DNA of 64,000 nt, taken from NCBI GenBank assembly GCA_022701365.1, contig JAKUHH010000201.1:1116001-1180000 (forward strand). Direction: 5' to 3'. The DNA is from Mycocentrospora acerina. Lineage: Eukaryota; Ascomycota; Dothideomycetes; Pleosporales. A program made the translations under genes and the position numbers. The notes under the pieces were generated by a model. That model worked only from the letters and a program-made list of their open reading frames with translations. It was not told where the DNA came from and did not search any database. Shown one piece after another: positions 1 to 11,291 of this stretch. Each line of letters opens with the position of its first letter. Positions within the stretch are counted from its first letter, which is position 1.

Positions 1-7
1 AGTGTAG

Positions 8-67
8 AATTGCCTTGCAGAATGCCTTGCGGAATGCCTAGCGACATGCCTAGCGCCATGCCTAACG
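8..67. repeat. 12-bp tandem repeat at left edge
   Basis: The pentamer tgcct recurs at exact 12-bp spacing at positions 11, 23, 35, 47 and 59, giving five diverged copies of a 12-bp unit. The plus frame beginning at base 1 stays open through the repeat and stops at 97-99, so it encodes a four-residue Met-Pro-containing repeat. It could be the tail of a gene lying to the left, or simple noncoding minisatellite DNA. The window edge prevents a decision. Confidence 0.6.
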
Positions 68-406
68 TAGTTTCGCGCCGTTGTTTGCGATGGTTTTAGT
101 AGTACGCCGAGAGAGAAATATTGACTATTGGAGGCCTATGAGAAAACTACTGCGCCGTACAATCCTTCAAGCACCATAAAAACTTCCGACGAAAGAAATG
201 ACGCACAATACATTATGATTTTCTATGCCGTGTCAACGCCAGAAATGCAGTCTGGACTCCTTGCTCATCAAACATAGATGTACCGTACAACTTATGAATG
301 TCCACAGAAGCCAAGTACATGTCGTCATGCTCTTTGGTAAAAGCATTAGGTAAGAAGGCAAAATACGGCAGGGAATACAAGCACAAAGGAAAAGCACACA
401 GCATGC

Positions 407-2200
407 TCAGACTTCGAGACTGCTGATCATGTAAAATAGGAGGTATGCTTCCGCAGCAAGCACCTCCGCCTCGCCGACCAGCACCACCTTGCTGTCATCA
501 AACAAGAACCAGTCACCGCCTTCACGGGAGTAGCTAACGTAGTGTCCAGAATCAATCTTACCCTTATGTACGATAACTGTGCTAAGTTCATAGATAAGGC
601 TGTTGCTATTCGAGCTTAGTGTGTCGGAGGGTTTCGTATTTTTGATCCGCTCTTTGTGTTGAGTGGTGTACGGGTAGACGTCCAATTTCATCGGAAAGAT
701 GACCTTAGTCTCAATTTTTGAAGACTGTGCTTTTGTATGTTCGAAGCGCTGAGATGTGTCAGACAGAAGCGTCCACTAATTCGTGTATAAAGAGCTCATA
801 CCTTTAGATGGACTGAGAGGACTGGCGGAAGTCGCTGAATACTCAGTTGCTTTGCCGCGTTTTGTGGACTGTCACAGTTTCGACATGTGTACTCTGCTGA
901 GCCCAGTTTCTCTTTGGCTGTAAATCTTGCAAGGCAATCTCGAATGTTCAGTGGCGTCTCATCCGCATTGCTAGCGTTCAGCTTCCGCTTCTTAGACTGA
1001 TTTCGCACATCGAGACTGAGGTCCATGTACGGGTCTTGCGCAGTCGTAATGTTACGACAACTGTCGCATGTCACTGTACTTGAGAGCTGCCCGCAAAAGG
1101 TTTGGTGGACTATGCAACTGCAATCTTCTGCATCTGAAGAGCCTCCATTTGCCAGGTGTAGCGCATTGAGTATAAATTGCATATATTCGTGGGCGTCTTG
1201 TTGGTTGTATCCCGCAAGTGCCTGTAGCCTACATTAGCATGGGACCACCTTACAGCCTCAGCCAGCGGTCGTTACTCACCTCTCCTGCCAGCCAACTCCC
1301 CATTAGCATGCTGACCGCACCGAAGCCTTCCGTCTTTTCAGCCGAGTGAAATTCAACAAACATCTCATCCAGTGCGCAGCTCACACACGCTTCTCTTTCG
1401 CAATCGGCCGTTTTGTGCCCTTCAGACAGATAGAAGTTGCGTATGAATGGGTTGTGTACGAGTGTCTGCAATATGACGCTCATGAAGCATGTCTGGCCCA
1501 TGTTGTAAAGTCCGCGCAGACCAATGGCTCGACATGGGAGGAACGTGGAATTATTTACAACGAGCTTATGATCGTCGGCAGTTGTTGTATCCTCGTGCTT
1601 TCGCTTCTTGCCTGCAGTTCACCGGTCAGCACTCCATGCGCAAAGTAGTCCAAATGATGGCGCCAACCCTTCTGTAGCCTTATGACTTCTAGTGCTGGGT
1701 CGTATATAAAGTCCTGACAGTTTCCACAGTAGATGTATGCCTCTCTCGACTCCACCGCTGCAAGCTTGTAAGCTCTTGGCCTTCATGTATTCATCCTGTC
1801 GCGACTCACAGAAACAGTGCGACTTTGTCTCAAAGTGCTGGTCTCGATCGGTTTCGGTCATAATGCTGGGGCATTGAAGGCAGAGATACAGCGGGCGGAG
1901 CGAGACCACAGCTTGGCCATCAGACGGAGACATGTACGTTTGTGAAATTATGCGAGGTTTCTCGTGTATGGTGTGAAGAATAAGTCGGTAATGCTGGAGG
2001 GTTTGCTTGCGCGCATTCTCCAACATCTCGCCCATGTGCTCTGCGATTCAACGTTAGGGGAAGATCGCTCAGGAGCAGCTTCGCAAGTACTTACCACAAC
2101 CATATGCGATGTGCGCCATCTGACTACTCGGTACTATATTGCCCTTTGCATTCTTGATAATCTTGGGCGAGGCCGCCTTGGGGGCGACTGCTGTGTCCAT
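407..2200 (-). CDS. UBP8: Ubp8-type ubiquitin carboxyl-terminal hydrolase (SAGA DUB module)
   Basis: Predicted 506-residue cysteine protease of the USP family that removes ubiquitin from histone H2B as part of the SAGA deubiquitination module in the nucleus. Six exons on the minus strand fit splice signals: 2095-2200, 1810-2040, 1668-1757, 1280-1611, 802-1221 and 407-748. They join to 1521 nt without a stop. An N-terminal ZnF-UBP (Cys/His pairs, then an IYCGNCQDFIYD block) precedes the catalytic domain. The Cys box LYNMGQTCFM places the nucleophile near Cys184. The QQDAHEY motif follows, and the His box SGHYVSYSR gives His near 462. A zinc-ribbon Cys pair (CDSC, then CRNC) lies between them. 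Length and the ZnF-plus-USP order match Ubp8/USP22 rather than other USPs. Introns are 52-58 nt. The start is the first ATG of an open exon that splices cleanly. The exon model is mine and would need a transcript. Confidence 0.9.
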
Positions 2201-2753
2201 GGTGATTTGCGCAGCTTGGTAAAGGGAACAGTATGTTAAGCAGGCCAGTGACCTGGGAGAGCAGTCGCAGACACACTACACATGACGCAGAAAGCGCAAA
2301 CAGGCAACAAGCGACCGTGAACAACCTTACTCTCTAAGACGCGCTGAGGCTGGATGGTGAACTTGCCGCGTCTCGGACCTGCATGAACAGCGACCGAGTC
2401 GGGGCGCTAGCAGATCCGCCGCCCCACAAGTCCCGATTGCACGAGAAGATGGCCAAGGACTGACTAGGATGTTGGAATTGTGCCGGGTACTCCAGAAGTC
2501 ACAACATGCAAGGAATGTTACGAATGAAAAGTGCTGGCAGTGCTGTGAAGTATCACGTAATGAGGGGTTTGTTCGGTGGTGCTATCTGCGATGCATCCGA
2601 AGGGAATGTCTCCCAATGTAGATGCAGACTCGAAGCTGGACTGCCCCGCCTATATCAGAACAATCAGTATATCTTCGAGGTACAGATTCTGTCGGTCACA
2701 TTTTTCATAGTATATAAATGATTTAAATTCAAAAGTTGTCATCAAACGTCTAA
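2201..2753. other. Intergenic region upstream of UBP8 and tRNA-Ser
   Basis: Holds the presumed UBP8 promoter and the 5' flank of the tRNA gene. A plus-strand open frame at 2506-2721 (71 codons) shows no recognisable domain and is probably chance. The stretch just before the tRNA is AT-rich. I see no other feature. Confidence 0.5.
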
Positions 2754-2852
2754 GACAGCGTGCCAGAGTGGTTAATGGGTATGACTCGAACGAGCTCATC
2801 TACTAGATATCATATGGCTTCGGCCGCGCAGGTTCGAATCCTGCCGCTGTCG
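2754..2852 (+). tRNA. tRNA-Ser(CGA) with an 18-nt intron
   Basis: The 7-bp acceptor stem GACAGCG/CGCTGTC (2754-2760 with 2845-2851) is perfect, and the discriminator base is G, as in serine tRNAs. A D arm, an anticodon stem TATGA/TCATA (2780-2784 with 2810-2814) and a long class II variable arm (GGC-TTCG-GCC) follow. The T arm is GCAGG-TTCGAAT-CCTGC. The anticodon is CGA at 2787-2789, reading UCG. An 18-nt intron (about 2791-2808) sits one base 3' of the anticodon, the standard position for nuclear tRNA introns. A T-rich run after 2853 fits Pol III termination. Mature length is about 81 nt. The class II arm and G73 exclude Leu. Confidence 0.93.
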
Positions 2853-3038
2853 CGTTATTTTTTGTTTTGCGATAATTTAGTTCTTTACTTCAAACAGATG
2901 AGTTGGGCTTCAAACGATATGATTTTGTCCCGATAAGTTACCCGTGGGAAGAATGCGAGGTGAAAGCCTTTGGCAGCTTACACTAAAGCCACTTCTCTAC
3001 CTAACAAGAGCCATTCGGTGCAACAAAACCTTATCTAA

Positions 3039-3906
3039 CTAACAAGTGAATACAGTAGGCCCAGGGATCTTGTAAGGCTGCCCATTTCCAACTGGTTGAC
3101 CCTTATCATTGTAGATGCTGATCAAGATTCCCGGATCAGATGCCGAATATGCACCTGGAAAGCTGACAGTCGGACTGCCTGTCTTTGTCCCCGAACCTGA
3201 GACATTGATTTGTGCACAACCCTTCATGATCATCAGTACTGTTCTCGCCGATCATATTGAGATGATGAGTAGGTGAGATAGATCTTACCATGTAGAACTG
3301 CGCTTGTCCCGCAGAACTGGCAGAATGCAATGCGATGATCTCTGCGCGAAGAAGATACTGTCCTGGTACAATACATGTTGGAAGAGTGAAGTCTTGCCAG
3401 CCGTTTGCAGCAATCATTCTATCAACACCCCATTTTCCAGAGCTGTCAAGGCCATCTTCGGCGACTTTGAACCATTTGAGGCCGGAGGGTAAAGCAGCAG
3501 CTGCGTTATCGACCTTAGCCCTAGTGGAAAGTCAATACAGCTTGTCTCGAGAGAAGAAACGACATAGGGAAACAAACATGTAGAAGATTGTAGGCCCCTT
3601 ATGACTGCTTGCAATGGGTTGATCAACATCGTTTGGGTACTGCGCACCGCCAATGACATGGCCCCATTGCACACCGACCTTGTCGCCTGCTTTGACGTTG
3701 ATGACGCTAGCGGAGACGGGCTGTGAATAGCCAAAGTTGCAGGCGATATTCTGGTCATTCACATTCTGGATTGGATTGTTGCTTGTAGGTACGCGGATGC
3801 CGACTGACTGGCCATTATCTTGTCCGTTGATTCGGACCCGCTGTGCAATCGCATGAGCGGAGGACAGGGCGGGCAGTACAGAAACGAGTGCAATGAAGAC
3901 CTTCAT
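3039..3906 (-). CDS. AA9 lytic polysaccharide monooxygenase (secreted)
   Basis: Copper-dependent enzyme that oxidatively cleaves cellulose or related beta-glucans outside the cell. Three exons (3578-3906, 3289-3520, 3039-3221) join to 744 nt, or 247 residues. Residues 1-17 are a signal peptide ending ...ALSSA, so the mature chain starts with His18, the first copper ligand of the histidine brace. The second ligand is His102 in SSHKGP. The conserved second-shell set His175, Gln184 and axial Tyr186 (AEIIALH ... QAQFYM) is present. Cysteines at about 56, 159, 189 and the C terminus match family disulphides. No CBM1 or linker follows the catalytic domain. Introns are 57 and 67 nt; the first has a GTTTGT donor. 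The fold and copper site are clear. Substrate and C1/C4 regiochemistry cannot be told from sequence alone. Confidence 0.93.
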
Positions 3907-5565
3907 GCTGACTAGACTCCTGAAGTCCTGGAGATTTGTGGAAGTATTTTCTGGGTTTGGAAGGCGTTGCAGTTTGTGTCACTCTTATCTTTTTATACCT
4001 CTTCCCTTTTTTATTTACAATATGATTTAATATAAACTCGATCATGGTGTATTGTCGTCTCTTAGACCAGGTTTCCGTACGCGAAATCTCATTAATGTGC
4101 ACTACTACACCTCAAACGTCGAGTTTGACCACATGCTCTCCCAGATATTAAAGTATACCTCCAGTTTGCCTCCATACCAGATCACGAACGACTTTTTGTA
4201 GTATCCACCATTAGGAGTAATCCTCACTAAACCCCATAGATGACCGATCAGGGTAAATATGCCATGTCATGAGATCACTTTGGATACCCATATTAGATGC
4301 TGAGTGTATTGACTGCTTGGCATGTGTGCGAGCAATATGGAGCCGCACCGAAGTTCCGAGACTGCGTATCGACAATCACTAAATGAATGTTGATTTCACT
4401 GTACCCGAAAGGATGGGAACCTTGCCTTAGTAAGTTGGTCTTTGGGGTGGAACTTATTGTGTCTCCTGTTGGAAACGAGCTGCGTAGAGGATGATGTGAA
4501 TCATTTCAAGACCGCTTGCGATTGTTAGTTTAGAGGCTTTTGGGGACCGTCGCTTGACATATTTGTTATTTCTCTAGGCTGAGATATTGGACCGAGTGCT
4601 CATGTGATGCTTTCAACGTGAGTAAAACGGCGTATGGAGATAATTGTTGATGAAACGGAAGAGCCATTGCATGTATGGTGTCTTCCCTACGATGTATAGT
4701 GAAGCCGCTAATGGTGTAGCTTATGTAGGTGCCGAATTAGGTGCTACGTCAAAGTTGTGATCTCGGAAGAAAGGTTTCCACCTGAGCCACTGAAAAGAAG
4801 CCACAAGTACAGGGACCCAGAGAGCGGCGATTTTGACGATCGACAGACTAGCATTGCACTTTCGCTGATCTCGAGACATCCGGTTGATCTGCTCCACATA
4901 TCAGGGGATACCCACGTGTTCCGCAAGGGATTATTTTGGCCTTTTCTCAAGATATTGGTGGTATTGTGATCTCAACCCCTCTTTATAATGGTCCATCTGC
5001 AGTGATAAAGAATGATCGTGTGCTACAAGCTCACATGTGAAGGGATTCTGATCAGCAATGAGTACTAGAAAATTAAAATACCATGACACAATGGCCGGTT
5101 GAGACGAAGCGGCAGCAGCCGATTCGATAAAAACTAGCTCTAAGGGTGAAGTGTTCGATCAATGCAGAATGACGACGACCTAAGGAAATTGGGAAAAGCG
5201 CCAAGGTGCAACTTTTGGAAAAGAGATGACATCATGTTCCCAATGAGGCCCTGATGGAGCTGCAAAGGCTGGCTAAGAACTGCAACCCAAATTTCACGTT
5301 TCAACCCCATGCGCTCCTACATATTACAAGGTTTAAGCAGATAGCGAAAAGCGCAAGCACTGATCTACAGCACGCCTACTCGGAACACTTTCACCTTAGC
5401 GCGGCGACTCCACGTCATAGCCACAGGCTACGCGCTGCCACACGAGGCGCAGGTCTCTCAGCCAGTGTTACCAGCTACCACCTTATATTTACCCCTCAGC
5501 GCCCGCTTCTTCATCTAAAACCTTGTTAGAATTTGTGCAGTAAGAGCCTCAAGCGCACATTCGCC
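3907..5565. other. Intergenic region between the LPMO and the Slm1-like gene
   Basis: About 1.66 kb holding the LPMO promoter on the left and the Slm1-like promoter on the right. Opposing 68-70 codon open frames overlap at 4744-4969. Neither has a recognisable domain or splice partner, so I leave them uncalled. I see no transposon ends, RNA gene or notable repeat. Confidence 0.5.
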
Positions 5566-8389
5566 ATGGCGACGCATCAGTCAACAGCATACGACCCAGT
5601 ACCCAGCATAGACAACCCCGCGCATCTAAGCAGAGGTTATGGCAACAGTTCCTCCCGCCTGGATATTGGCGTGAACGACTTTGCGAACACAGGCGCCAGC
5701 ACTGCACAGAATGAGCGTCTGGGTAGGTTTGAAGAGGACTTTGATGCACGCACGCGAGGCCCCTCCATACTCGATGGCGAGACCCCACAGCGATCCGCTT
5801 CCCGGTCTTCGACTCTCAACCAGGGATCGGTCAACCAGGGCACAACACCATCGCGCAGCGGAACCCTCAAGAAAAAGGAATCAATCAAAAGAAGTGCGAG
5901 CCTCAAACGCAGCAGTAGCAGGAAGAGCTTGCGCGCCGGCAGCATTCGTGGTGTCGCGCTCGACGATCACGAGCATGGCTTCCAGAAAGAGGACAGCGTC
6001 TTCTTTACGCCTGTGCCGACCAAGGGTTCCCCCACCGAGGTTCTTGCCGAGCGCTTTCAGAGTACGTGGGTCCTGTTGGAATGTCTATATCAGAGACTAA
6101 TGTTTAAAAGCGTGGCGGAAGTTCCTCAAAGAACTTATTGCCTATTTTCGCGAGGTCTCCTCCTCATACGAGCACCGCGCCAAATCACTGCTTAAGGTAT
6201 CAAACGTGGTCAACAACACCAACATGCCTTCAGCCCTTGTAACCGAGGGAGGTCTGAGTGAGGCCAATCGCATTCTCCGCGACTTCCACAAGCAGGCAAT
6301 TGTCGAGGCAAACAAGGCAAGAGATGTTGAGGCCGACGTGATCAACCAGCTCAGTGGCCTTAGGGCAGACCTCGCTCAAAAAATTAAGGAGATCAAGGCC
6401 CTTTCTGGCGATTTCAAGAATAATGTTGAAAAAGAGAAGGAAACAACAAGGAAGTATGTGACAGCTCTTGAAGAAGCATTAGCTGTCGTCGACTCAGATC
6501 CCTCTGCGATCTCAGGCAAGGGTGATCCTTACGTAGTTCGTCTAGGAGTTGAGCGCCAGGTCGAGCGTCAGATTGACGAAGAAAACTATCTCCATCGGGT
6601 AAGTTGGCATGAGTCCCCAGGACTGTAACTACTAATAATTTCAGGCCTATATTAACCTCGAGAACTCTGGGCGCGAGTTAGAGTCCATTGTCATCGGCGA
6701 AGTTCAGAAGGCTTACAATGCTCTGGCCAGCATCTTGAAGCGCGACGCGGACGAGATGTACTCTACTGTAGAGAAGCTCCGCACTGGCCCAATTGCTATG
6801 CCTAGAGATCACGAGTGGAATCGCTTTGTACGAAGCGATCCTCACTTCGTCAACCCTGATATGCCTCTGCGCAGGCTCGAGGACATTGAGTATCCTGGCA
6901 AACACCATCCAGCTACTACTGAGGTCCGAGCTGGCATGTTGGAGAGAAAGAGCAAGTATCTCAAAAGCTACACGCCTGGCTGGTGAGTTATTGTGACCCT
7001 AATAAATATGTTTGTCTAATGCCTATCAGGTATGTCCTATCGCCTACCCATATTCACGAGTTTAAGTCGGCCGACCGCATCTACACCCAACCTCCTGTTA
7101 TGTCCTTGTATCTTCCAGACCAGAAACTTGGCTCACGTTCTCAACTCGGAAGCTCATCCCACAAATTCGTTATCAAAGGCCGCCAAGCCGGATCCATGCA
7201 CCGTGGCCACACCTGGGTATTCCGGGCCGAGACATATGAGACAATGTCAGCTTGGTACGATGATATCAAGGCTCTTACGGAGAAGAGCGGCGAGGAACGT
7301 AATGCTTTTGTGCGCCGGCACGCTAGCGTCAGGAGCACAAGTGCCGGCAGTGCTCACTCGGCCAGCTCCGACGGAGGTTTGGAGGAAGATGAAGCAGATG
7401 CAGTACCCTACTCTGCCAATCAGTCTGTAGTGAGCCAGGCTGCCAAGGAGGAGCCAGCACAGCGACCCAGTCCAGGTGGGAGATTTCCAAGCGATTTGAA
7501 CGTCAATCGTAACTTACAAAGTCTTCGTTCACCATCTAGTGGCAGCTCAGAAGTTGGCCATGATTTAACTACCGCATCTGGAGGTTTGCAAGGTGCTCAC
7601 CCTACGTATCTTGCTAATGATACGTCTTATCAAGCCGACGAACCCGTTTCCAATTCTCAGTACAGCCATGATCATCAACAATCTCAGTATGCTCAACATC
7701 CTCACGATTATCAACAGTCGTCCTACGTCGAACCGTACCAGCATACACAGTCTTCTTACGATAATCAAGCCTCACATGTTGACCCCTACGCGTCCGCTCC
7801 TCAAACTCACCAAACCCACCAAACCCAGCCTTCCTTTATCGATCGCTCTCCCGTAGAACGGCAAAACACAAACTATGGTAGTTGGATGGCACCAGCCGCT
7901 GGCGGAGCAGCAGCAGCGGCATTGGCTTCTGAAGCTTACCGCAGAAAGCAACAGAACGAGGAACGGGAAGCTCAGCAGCAAGAGGAGCTAGAGCGAGAGC
8001 AGAATGCTCTCAATCTGAACCCCACAACCGACTACAAGAACGCCAATGTTCCAATTTCGGAAAGAGCTACCGAGCACAACGTTCAGATACCAGACGTTCA
8101 TCCAGCAACCATCATCGCTGCTGGCGGACCAACTCATCATCTTGAGTCGAACGATGGTGATCTCGCAACGCCTACAGCCACCAAAACATCTTTTTTAGGC
8201 ACCAATGAGTTTGCTTCTGGTGAACTCTCTGGAAACACCATTAACGGCGGACCGGTTCCTGTAGAACTTGTCGACGCTGCCCAACCATTTCCAGGGGTGC
8301 GGAGACAGGATACAGATTTCAGTGTCTCTGACCTGCATGTTCCGGGCGAATATCCAAAGGTACCAGGAACGAAGCTTCCAGTGCCCTAG
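5566..8389 (+). CDS. Slm1/Slm2-like BAR-PH domain protein (TORC2 effector)
   Basis: Predicted 893-residue plasma-membrane protein of the Slm1/Slm2 type, which bind PI(4,5)P2 and link TORC2 to sphingolipid and actin control. Exons 5566-6061, 6111-6598, 6645-6982 and 7030-8389 join to 2682 nt. Residues 1-165 are Ser/Arg-rich and basic. Residues about 165-420 form a helical BAR-like region rich in Lys, Glu and Arg. A PH domain follows at about 422-535, beginning RAGMLERKSKYLK and containing HTWVFRAET. The remaining 350 residues are low-complexity (Gln, Tyr, His and Ser repeats, then an Ala-rich and Gln/Glu coiled segment). The start is the only in-frame ATG and has a strong context (gccATGg). 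Introns are 46-49 nt. Assignment rests on domain order; yeast Slm1 lacks such a long disordered tail. Confidence 0.85.
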
Positions 8390-8902
8390 ATACAAATTTA
8401 CTCGGCGAGTTATGACGTGTAAATGGACCATGGCAAATCGCGAGTAATCAAGAGTGACCTGGCACGATTTCGTTGGAACGGGGGACCTGACAAGATTTCA
8501 ACGACTCGAGAATAAGCTGTTTTTTTATTGTTTTACTGTGCGATCAAAGACGAGGTACACATTTGGATCATGCTTTGTTTGTATCTCCGCGCTGCGTGTT
8601 TAGTCACCGTCCCTGTTTACCTTACATTTCTTTCCTCTCATTTGAAGCGAGCACGGACCCGCTCCTGTTTCTTATCCCCTTTGATACCCGCAACTCCACC
8701 AAGATTCGTATGTAGTATCTCCTTCCAATCTGAGTTCTAACGTGACCCGTACTTCTCCATTCGTGACTACAACGTTGTACGTTGCGCTTATCGGCTGGCG
8801 CCGAGGTCCGGCCGTGACTGATACCCCATGATTCCTCGATGTGACTTAACAGACGCGGGGAGCAGCAATAAACATTGAAAACAATATTTCCAAATCATCA
8901 CA
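8390..8902. other. Intergenic region upstream of the queuosine-salvage gene
   Basis: Contains the 3' flank of the Slm1-like gene and the promoter of the next gene in the same orientation. A 70-codon open frame at 8528-8740 has no protein-like features I recognise. Nothing else is evident. Confidence 0.5.
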
Positions 8903-10425
8903 ATGGACGACACAGTCAAATACCTTCTATCTCTTGGTGCTATTCGCGATCGTGCTAAGATCGTGGGTGAAGCTGCTCGTGCGGGGAAGCTGAGCAACTT
9001 CGACGTTCATGAGGAGCGACTGGACGATGTCGCCGACTTTGTGACTCGCATTATCAAAGTGAGTACATGTGTCCTGTTTGTATAAACCCGTCTGCTGTTG
9101 AAACCAAAAAAAACCCCTGGCAATATCAACCCCAGCACACCAATTCTACTTCGAGCTAACTCTTGAAGCGCGACTACGGTCCAGACAAGTACAACACCAT
9201 TCCTACTCACGGTCGATGGCAGCACTTCGAGGTCGGTGGAGTTCCGCGCATCAACGAAATTCTTTCTGCATGGAAGAGCGAGGGTGTTGATGATGTAGAA
9301 ACTACACGTCGACTCATTGATTTGTTCTTCGTGTCTGTGCTGCTCGATGCTGGGGCGGGAGATCACTGGCGGTACCAAGAGCCGGAGTCGTCCAAGACAT
9401 ATGAACGTAGTGAAGGAATTGCGGTGGCAAGTTTGTGGATGTTCAAGGCGGGTGCGTTCCAGAAGGGGACGGGTGGAGTGAGGGTTGATGGTGAGTAGCT
9501 CTCCCTCTTTGGGAGGGGTAAATCAACATATGAGTTAGAGAACAACGGGCTGATACCTGAGCTTAGGAAAAGGATTGGAAGGGCTAAGCACAGCTGCTTT
9601 GGCTGAAGGTCTGCAAGTTGATGAGAAGAATCCCATGGCTGGATTCGAAACACGTGCAGATCTGCTCCGGAAGCTAGGCACTTCGTTCCTTGCGCAAAAA
9701 GAAGTGTTTGGGGAAGACGGCCGTCCTGGAAACATTGTTGGTACGTTTCTACTGTCCACGCCGATCAATCTACTTACTCACAATCACCAACAGATTACCT
9801 CACTGCTTCCTCTCCGTCATCCCTCGACGTCCTCCCCCTCTGGGACATTCTGCAGACACTCCTCATCCCCATCTGGCCTCAAGATCGCACAACCGTCAAC
9901 GGCCACGCAATCGGTGACGCCTGGCCCCTCAGTACCCTCAAATACTCCACCACAGAAACCAATTCTGATCAAAGTGCTTACATCCAACCCTTCCACAAAC
10001 TCACCCAATGGCTCACATACTCCCTCATGGTGCCATTTACACGCATTCTCTCCCTCCCCTGGACAAATACCTCCGCCCTGACAGCCCTCCCTGAATACCG
10101 CAACGGCGGTCTATTCGTCGACCTCGGCGCTCTGACGCTCAAGCCCGAGGCGCTGAAGCGCGGATTAGCAGCCCCAGGGTCCAAAGATGGGCTTCCAATC
10201 TTCCATCCCGGAGATGATGTGATTGTCGAGTGGCGCGCTATGACGCTGGTGCTGATTGAGCAACTGCACGCTATGGTGTTGAAGAGGCTGGACGGCGTGG
10301 AATTGAGTCTTGCACAGGTGATTGAAGCGGGGACGTGGATTTCTGGCCGCGAAGTTGCGAAGAGGGAGAGGCCGACGACGAAGAGTAGCCCAATTTTGAT
10401 TGAGAGTGATGGGACGGTGTTTTAA
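8903..10425 (+). CDS. QNG1: Queuosine salvage protein (Qng1, DUF2419 family)
   Basis: Predicted 427-residue nucleosidase that releases queuine from queuosine nucleosides, letting the cell recycle this micronutrient for tRNA wobble modification. Exons 8903-9058, 9169-9490, 9567-9740 and 9794-10425 join to 1284 nt. Family signatures visible are the WxxHFEVGG-like segment after exon 1, LLDAGAGDHWRY (an acidic pocket motif), SEGIAVASLWMF, GFETRADLL and the PEYRNGGLFVDLG block near residue 310. Length agrees with the human C9orf64/QNG1 class. Introns are 110, 76 and 53 nt; the first has a clear gctaac branch point. Fungi do not make queuine, so such a gene implies use of environmental queuine. The function is taken from the family and was not derived here. 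Confidence 0.88.
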
Positions 10426-10750
10426 GGTGTGGACGCTGAAGGGACTGCGGCGATGACTTCTTCTAGACTCGGAGCTCATTGCAATCTAGAGGCCCAACAT
10501 CAGCTGTTACACCACAAACAATGCATAGTACATTAGAAAACACAATTTCACACACTTTCGCCGATCAGCAGTGTAAAGATGATTTCATGAGTTGTAAAAT
10601 AGTTCATTTGTGGTACGAGGATGGTACATTACTCCGTCGCCCATGCTGCAATTATAACAAGATATATCCCGATCGGTTTACGAGCTGAGTTCAAGCTCCT
10701 CATACCATGCCGACCTTTCTCCTCATTACTCCATCTTCTTCAGGGCACAG
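10426..10750. other. Convergent 3' flanks
   Basis: A 325-bp space between the 3' ends of the queuosine-salvage gene and the minus-strand LEA-like gene. It should contain both polyadenylation regions. Overlapping short open frames here look like chance. Confidence 0.5.
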
Positions 10751-11291
10751 TTACAACTGTGTCTTGGTCTTGTTGTTCACCTCCTCAGCCTTGCCCTTTG
10801 CTTGGTTTGCTGCCTGGTTGGCCTTGCCTTCAGCCTGGTTTGCTGCCGCATTGGCCTCACCCTTGATCTCTTGTGCCTTGCCCTTTGCCTCGCCAGTCAA
10901 CTCGGCAGCCTTGCCCTTTGCCGCACCAGCTAGCTCGTATGCCTTGCCCTTGGCCTCGCCCTTTGTCTCTGGTAGAACCTCCTTGACGGCTTCTGCGGCA
11001 GCCTCTGCAATGCGAGTCAGTATGATTCAAGACCAAATGATTAATGTGGATGTAGATGGCAGGTGCCAACCACAATCTTCGTTGCAGGGTATTGATAAAT
11101 TCATTTATTTGGAAAGATGAAAAACAGGAGGGATGCTACGTACCGCCTTTCTCGATACCCTTTACAGCAGCATCGGAAATTGTGCGGTCAACTACTTTGG
11201 CGGCGTCCTTGATAGTCTCCACGGGGCTCTTTCGTACAATGGGGGAGGTGCTGAAGAGGCGGACCTGGCGAGCGAGCTGTGTGCGGAACAT
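10751..11291 (-). CDS. Small mitochondrial LEA-like repeat protein
   Basis: Predicted 133-residue protein from two exons (11144-11291 and 10751-11004) with a 139-nt intron. The first 20 residues (MFRTQLARQVRLFSTSP) are Arg-rich, lack acidic residues and carry an FSTSP cleavage-type motif, so mitochondrial import is likely. The rest is an amphipathic helix built from degenerate 7-11 residue repeats centred on AKGKA, GEAKGKA and NQAKGKA. This is the Ala/Lys/Glu/Gly pattern of LEA-type stress proteins and apolipoprotein-like domains. It has no Cys or Trp. It probably protects membranes or proteins under desiccation or heat, but that is inferred from composition. The terminal stop lies at 10751-10753. 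Confidence 0.75.

Noticed and set aside
2506..2721. 71-codon frame upstream of the tRNA
   Set aside because: No recognisable motif and too short to judge.
4744..4969. Overlapping opposite frames of 68-70 codons
   Set aside because: Neither is extended by plausible splicing and neither resembles a known family, so no gene is called.
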